A stretch of 64,000 bases of DNA, from NCBI GenBank assembly GCA_964613055.1, contig CAZTGD010000006.1, positions 1 to 64,000 on the forward strand, read 5' to 3'. Source of the stretch: JAXGMQ01 sp964613055 (GTDB lineage Bacteria; Caldisericota; Caldisericia; JAAYUI01). The notes under the pieces are model-generated. The model made no database searches. It saw only the letters and a list, made by a program, of their open reading frames with translations, and was not told the origin of the DNA. How positions within the stretch are numbered: the first letter of the stretch is position 1; each line of letters starts with the position of its first letter. A program made the position numbers and the translations under genes. Of the stretch, positions 60,529-64,000 are shown one piece after another.

Positions 60529-61551
60529 CTATTCAATCTTTTTGTTCCCAATATTCACTCTGATACGGTTGTAGATAAACAAGCCAAGGAGCACGAGCAG
60601 GAATATGACAGCCGATATGACTATCATCATAATGAGGAAACCAATAAACCACACAGCACCATCCTGGATGTCATTCCAAAGACGATGAAGACCGCGTACA
60701 AATCTTGATGGCTCAGAGGTTGGCTCAATCTCAACATCTGGCTGGCTAATCGTCATGTGGATTCGGGACATCGATGTCATGGCTCTCAGATACTTCATCC
60801 TTCCCTCTATCTGATCGACTTCCTCTTGAACCTGCTGAATCTGATAGTAGATATCAATAGAATCATCGACATCCTTTGCCTTGCTGTAGAACTTATTCAA
60901 CTCAGCAATAAGCATTTTCTTTGAGGAGAGTCTGCTTTCCAGGTCCACATACTCCTCTGTAACATCATCTTCTGATTCGCTTCTATCAATCACATCACCA
61001 AGTTGATAAATGGTTTCAATTACTGAATCGAAGTGTTCAGTTGGAACTGAAAGTGTGCAGGTTATGGTCTGATACCTTTTATCTTCGTAATCAGAAACAT
61101 TTTCATTGTAATCTGAAACCCTACCACCTACAGACATTGCCTTCTGTTTAGCACTGGAGTATATCTCATAGGGATTCTCTCCCTTGATACGGATATTCGC
61201 ATCCTTCTTTATCATCCTGTTCCACTCACCAGCACTGACAGAACCAATAGAGATAGGTGAACTTACATCACGGTGATAGCTGGAATCCGGCATTTCCGCC
61301 ATGGCTAGGTCATCAACAGCACCCGCTGGACTTCCAGAGTTTGTAGTTGATTTTTGAGCTCTCTCCATATCGAATTCATCTTCAGTATCATAGGAATAGC
61401 TTTCACTTGGTGTCTCTTCATATCCCCAATCACCATCATAATCGTAGCTGTCACCACCACTACCCAGACTCGTCATCACAACAACAGATGCTACAAACGC
61501 TATCACAACTCCAACAACGATCACCCACTTCATATTCTTGTTTACTTTCAT
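60529..61551 (-). CDS. DUF4349 membrane protein
   Basis: 340 residues. N-terminal membrane anchor (KWVIVVGVVIAFVASVVVMT), an acidic, serine- and tyrosine-rich linker (about 35-95), then the DUF4349 domain (about 110-300): RMIKKDANIRIKGENPYEIY, GRVSDYNENVSDYEDKRYQT, LSVPTEHFDSVIETIYQLGD, SRSESEDDVTEEYVDLESRL and the coiled-coil YYQIQQVQEEVDQIEGRMKY. A second membrane helix (about 305-330, FIGFLIMMIVISAVIFLLVL) ends it. The family is widespread in envelopes, with unknown role. AAAGGAATTAGAAAGA before ATG. Single gene closed by the terminator at 60430. Confidence 0.85.
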   Translation of the reverse strand: MKVNKNMKWVIVVGVVIAFVASVVVMTSLGSGGDSYDYDGDWGYEETPSESYSYDTEDEFDMERAQKSTTNSGSPAGAVDDLAMAEMPDSSYHRDVSSPISIGSVSAGEWNRMIKKDANIRIKGENPYEIYSSAKQKAMSVGGRVSDYNENVSDYEDKRYQTITCTLSVPTEHFDSVIETIYQLGDVIDRSESEDDVTEEYVDLESRLSSKKMLIAELNKFYSKAKDVDDSIDIYYQIQQVQEEVDQIEGRMKYLRAMTSMSRIHMTISQPDVEIEPTSEPSRFVRGLHRLWNDIQDGAVWFIGFLIMMIVISAVIFLLVLLGLFIYNRIRVNIGNKKIE

Positions 61552-61658
61552 TCTTTCTAATTCCTTTCTATTACATTTTCTATCATACAGTTCTTCATTC
61601 TATTAGTTCCAAGAACCGAGAGGGGGCATTTCGAATCTGATGATTTACTTGTCTCAAA

Positions 61659-62585
61659 CTACGTTCTTTTCTGATAACCCTGGGTATCGAGATACTCCAG
61701 GATGTCGTCTGTAGTCGGTGAATTAAAGACAGTGAAGTCTTCTCTGCCTGAAAGGAATGATAGTTGCCGTTTTGCGTATCGTCTTGTATCAGTTTTCATA
61801 CGTTCAAGAGCGAAATCGATAGTGCATATACCGTGAAGATGGTCGAGTAGGGCAGGGTACCCATGCCCCATGACGTCTCTCACATATGGTTCAAGTCCGT
61901 CTTTGATGATCATTTCAATCTCTTCTAATAACCCATTTTCTATCATCTCATCGACTCTCAGATTTATCCTTCTGTAAAGGTCTTGCCTTGGTCGAGTAAT
62001 GCCAACCTTGAGAAAATCAAATGGTAAAATAATCTTTTCTCTGAACACCTCTGAACGTGGTCTGCCCGTGATCGTAATGATTTCAAGAGATCGAATTATT
62101 CTTCTGCGGTCGGCAGGTGAAATCTTTTCTGCTGACTGCGGATCGAGTTTTTTAAGTTCTTCATAAAGACAATCTAGCCCATCGCTATCAGCTCTTTCCT
62201 CAAGGTTCTCTCTCAGCTTCAAGTCGGCAGGTGGTGTTGGAGAGAATCCATCAACCATGCTGGCTATCCACATATACGTCCCACCAGTTACGATGGGTAG
62301 TCGTTTCCTTTGAAGAATTTCTTGAATGACATCTTCTGCATCGGTAAGATACCTTGAAACATTGTACCTGTCTCTGACAGACACATGTCCTATCAGGTGA
62401 TGGATGACTCCACTCATCTCCTCAGTGGTTGGTCTGGCTGTGCCTATCATCAACTCCTTATAAACCTGTTGTGAATCAACTGAAACTATATCTCCACCGA
62501 CTGCTTTTGCTACCTCAACGGCAAGTTTTGTCTTTCCGCTTGCAGTCGGTCCAAAGATGATGAGTACGGTTTTATCTTTGTTCAT
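61659..62585 (-). CDS. miaA: tRNA dimethylallyltransferase MiaA
   Basis: 308 residues. Walker A VLIIFGPTASGKTKLAVEVA at about 6-25, the Asp/Ser substrate motif DIVSVDSQQVYKELMIGTAR, MSGVIHHLIGHV and YNVSRYLTDAED, GTYMWIASMVDGF, and KISPADRRRIIRSLEII. It adds the isopentenyl group to A37, making i6A for MiaB. It is far from miaB here. Start ATG with no strong ribosome binding site (about ATAATATAAAGTGT ahead). No hfq gene next to it. Confidence 0.93.
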   Translation of the reverse strand: MNKDKTVLIIFGPTASGKTKLAVEVAKAVGGDIVSVDSQQVYKELMIGTARPTTEEMSGVIHHLIGHVSVRDRYNVSRYLTDAEDVIQEILQRKRLPIVTGGTYMWIASMVDGFSPTPPADLKLRENLEERADSDGLDCLYEELKKLDPQSAEKISPADRRRIIRSLEIITITGRPRSEVFREKIILPFDFLKVGITRPRQDLYRRINLRVDEMIENGLLEEIEMIIKDGLEPYVRDVMGHGYPALLDHLHGICTIDFALERMKTDTRRYAKRQLSFLSGREDFTVFNSPTTDDILEYLDTQGYQKRT

Positions 62586-62749
62586 TACACTTTATATTAT
62601 ATCTTAAGAAACTGTCTGACAAGAAGCGAATGGCAGTGATCCATGCCTTATTATTGTCTAACAACATCATAGATGAATTGGTTAGTGACCAAACCAGATA
62701 TTGAGTAGTTTTGTTTTAATGTGATACAGCTTAGCCATATCTGAGTCTA

Positions 62750-62890
62750 TTATAACTCTTTTCCCTTGACCATGTAGATGAGATTTGTAATATCCCCTAT
62801 CTTATCATTGTACTTAAGATCTTTTGCTAATGAGAATAATGACTTTAGATCGTTATTTTTATTTCGCATACCTGATAGTTCAGTTTGCAT
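62750..62890 (-). CDS. 46-residue small protein with a strong ribosome binding site
   Basis: A small open frame in the otherwise empty 62586-63084 spacer. ATG (62888-62890) behind GGAGGTGAG, stop TAA at 62750. MQTELSGMRNKNNDLKSLFS continues as LAKDLKYNDKIGDITNLIYM and ends VKGKEL; charged, helical and without cysteines. No family recognised. Good spacing of the site speaks for translation. The rest of this spacer, 62586-62749, holds no other gene that I can see. Confidence 0.45.
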   Translation of the reverse strand: MQTELSGMRNKNNDLKSLFSLAKDLKYNDKIGDITNLIYMVKGKEL

Positions 62891-63026
62891 CTCACCTCCA
62901 TAAATATGTCATATTGTTTCAACTCCATAACAAATCGTAGTAAATATAACACGAATTTGTTGTTCAGAGTTGAATACTGTTTTGATAAAATGTCGATTTA
63001 GTGTATTGATGTCAAATGTCAGCACC

Positions 63027-63054
63027 TTCACAGATAAGTGGTTTGTGGTATAAT
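63027..63054 (+). promoter_or_regulatory. Promoter of the 63085 gene
   Basis: TTCACA (63027-63032), 16 bases, consensus TATAAT (63049-63054); AAGGTG lies before the ATG at 63085. Confidence 0.55.
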
Positions 63055-63084
63055 GTTGCTGAATCGGGAAAGATAAGGTGACAT

Positions 63085-64000
63085 ATGAAAAAAGCCACAA
63101 AGATTGTATGCTTGATGATATTGATGATCTCATTAGTTATGACTCCTGTGATAGTTTCTTTTGCCAATACATCAAATCATTCCATGTTGATGGTTCTCCA
63201 GCCAAATGGAGGGGAGATGTGGGGTTCGGGTGAAACACACATCATTGCATGGGCATCTGGTGGATTAAACCCACAAGGACGCATATTCATTTATGTGGGA
63301 GATGAGGGTAACTGGAGTAAAATTGCCGGACCTATGCCCGTAACACTCAACGCATGGTCATGGAACATAAAAGACCCTGGATGCACCCACGCCAAGATAA
63401 AAGTCGTCTGTTATGTTGAATCAAATTGTCAGATAATGGATATTTCAAACGGGTACATAACCCTCACTGGCACAAAACCCACACTACAACCACCAACACT
63501 TATTACACCGTTGAACAACACGATTGAAGTCTCAACTAAACCAACGTTCACATGGGAAGCAAACACCATGTCATACTCATACAGATTACAGATTTCCAGA
63601 TATGAAACCTTCACAGATATATATATGGACAGATGGATTATTGACGATACCTCATACAAACCCGAATACTCGCTACCAGACGATTCAAAGCTATACTGGA
63701 GAGTTGCGTCATACGACTCTAGTGGCAACCCCAGTTTGTGGTCGTATCCATGGTCATTTTCCACCGGCAGAGCAGATAATGCAGACTTCTTTATGGCAAA
63801 CGGCAAGGTGACCACTGAAAATGGCTACCTGTTGGATGACGTATATATGGATTTCGTCTGTCAACACAACTCAAAACACCAACCTCAACCGGTATTAACT
63901 GATTACAGGGGATACTGGACACAGACAGGATTTGAATCAGGATACACATACAAGGTTATACCCAGCAAACCCGGCTACACTTTTGACCCACCTCAGATGT
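63085..64000 (+). CDS. Large secreted multi-domain protein, cut by window end
   Basis: At least 305 residues, incomplete. Signal peptide MKKATKIVCLMILMISLVMT to about FAN. Domains seen: residues about 35-130, an Ig-like region opening with MVLQPNGGEMWGSGETHIIA, the P-N-G-G-E-x-W signature of the Ser-Thr-rich GPI-anchored/Kre9-like domain. Residues about 135-230 are fibronectin-like (TPLNNTIEVSTKPTFTWEAN; YWRVASYDSSGNPSLWSYPW). Then a carboxypeptidase-regulatory-like or SpaA-like fold (ANGKVTTENGYLLDDVYMDF; YKVIPSKPGYTFDPP). This is a typical surface or extracellular matrix protein; the active or binding part, if any, is beyond the window. Confidence 0.8.
   Translation, partial: MKKATKIVCLMILMISLVMTPVIVSFANTSNHSMLMVLQPNGGEMWGSGETHIIAWASGGLNPQGRIFIYVGDEGNWSKIAGPMPVTLNAWSWNIKDPGCTHAKIKVVCYVESNCQIMDISNGYITLTGTKPTLQPPTLITPLNNTIEVSTKPTFTWEANTMSYSYRLQISRYETFTDIYMDRWIIDDTSYKPEYSLPDDSKLYWRVASYDSSGNPSLWSYPWSFSTGRADNADFFMANGKVTTENGYLLDDVYMDFVCQHNSKHQPQPVLTDYRGYWTQTGFESGYTYKVIPSKPGYTFDPPQM

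Noticed and set aside
62909..63133. Open frame of 74 codons on the minus strand
   Set aside because: It covers the promoter and signal-peptide region of the secreted protein gene at 63085 on the other strand and has no ribosome binding site.

Overview
The window is 64 kb of a bacterial chromosome. I estimate the GC content at roughly 40 %, with no rRNA, CRISPR array, integrase or insertion sequence visible. The gene set suggests an uncultured, probably anaerobic bacterium. It has a FixABCX-type electron-transfer flavoprotein complex, paired ferredoxin-containing MinD/Mrp ATPases with a NifX-like protein and a DUF5320 protein, an archaeal-type aspartyl-tRNA synthetase, and a COG4100 PLP protein. 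Many secreted lipoproteins with ordinary Sec/lipobox signals and very few transporters are also present. I cannot name the phylum from sequence alone. TGA is a normal stop codon here.

Layout. 1-4567: an AT-rich block, a large exported protein (-), a broken methyltransferase (-) and an unknown gene with a PH/GRAM-like tail (+). 4675-8094: fixABCX operon (+) behind a promoter with a perfect dyad over its -10 box. 8148-9925: an AT-rich accessory stretch with two membrane-anchored unknown proteins and a decayed small gene. 9963-12323: MinD-MinD-NifX-like-DUF5320 operon (-). 12514-18318: housekeeping run aspS, miaB, COG4100 lyase, yjbQ, tsaB, tsaD (+). 18386-20859: two-component system (+). 20871-28541: eight consecutive lipoproteins (-), at least seven of which share a small PsbP/DcrB-like module. 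28682-30462: ornithine aminotransferase with a clear terminator, then another lipoprotein of the same family (+). 30644-37776: purA-purB-purC-purS-purQ-BON-argS-SpoIIAA-like operon (-). 37852-41117: an unknown gene, an XRE regulator with a decayed ImmA partner, and a KefB/CPA2-type antiporter (-). 41230-45682: a tightly coupled six-gene operon (+): two membrane proteins, two lipoproteins of the same family, a butyrate-kinase-like protein and a P-loop ATPase. 45727-51337: lipoproteins, a methyltransferase and an exported alpha/alpha-barrel-like protein. 51435-51520: tRNA-Tyr. 51733-57546: a metallo-beta-lactamase-like lipoprotein without metal ligands, metK, and a 1185-residue exported glycoside hydrolase family 2 enzyme (-). 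57620-62585: HD-GYP-like protein, receiver protein, exported protein, DUF4349 protein and miaA (-). 63085-64000: start of a large secreted multi-domain protein (+), cut by the window end.

How it fits together. Core metabolism and translation genes sit in long overlapping operons with good ribosome binding sites. Between them lie cell-envelope genes, dominated by an expanded family of small lipoproteins built from one recurring module. That family, and its coupling to a kinase-like protein and a P-loop ATPase at 41-46 kb, is the best candidate here for an undescribed system. Several genes carry clear lesions or altered catalytic motifs: the methyltransferase, ImmA, a small gene at 9.6 kb, the HIGH motif of ArgRS, the HD motif of the HD-GYP protein and the ligand motif of the MBL-like protein. 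Each is reported separately.
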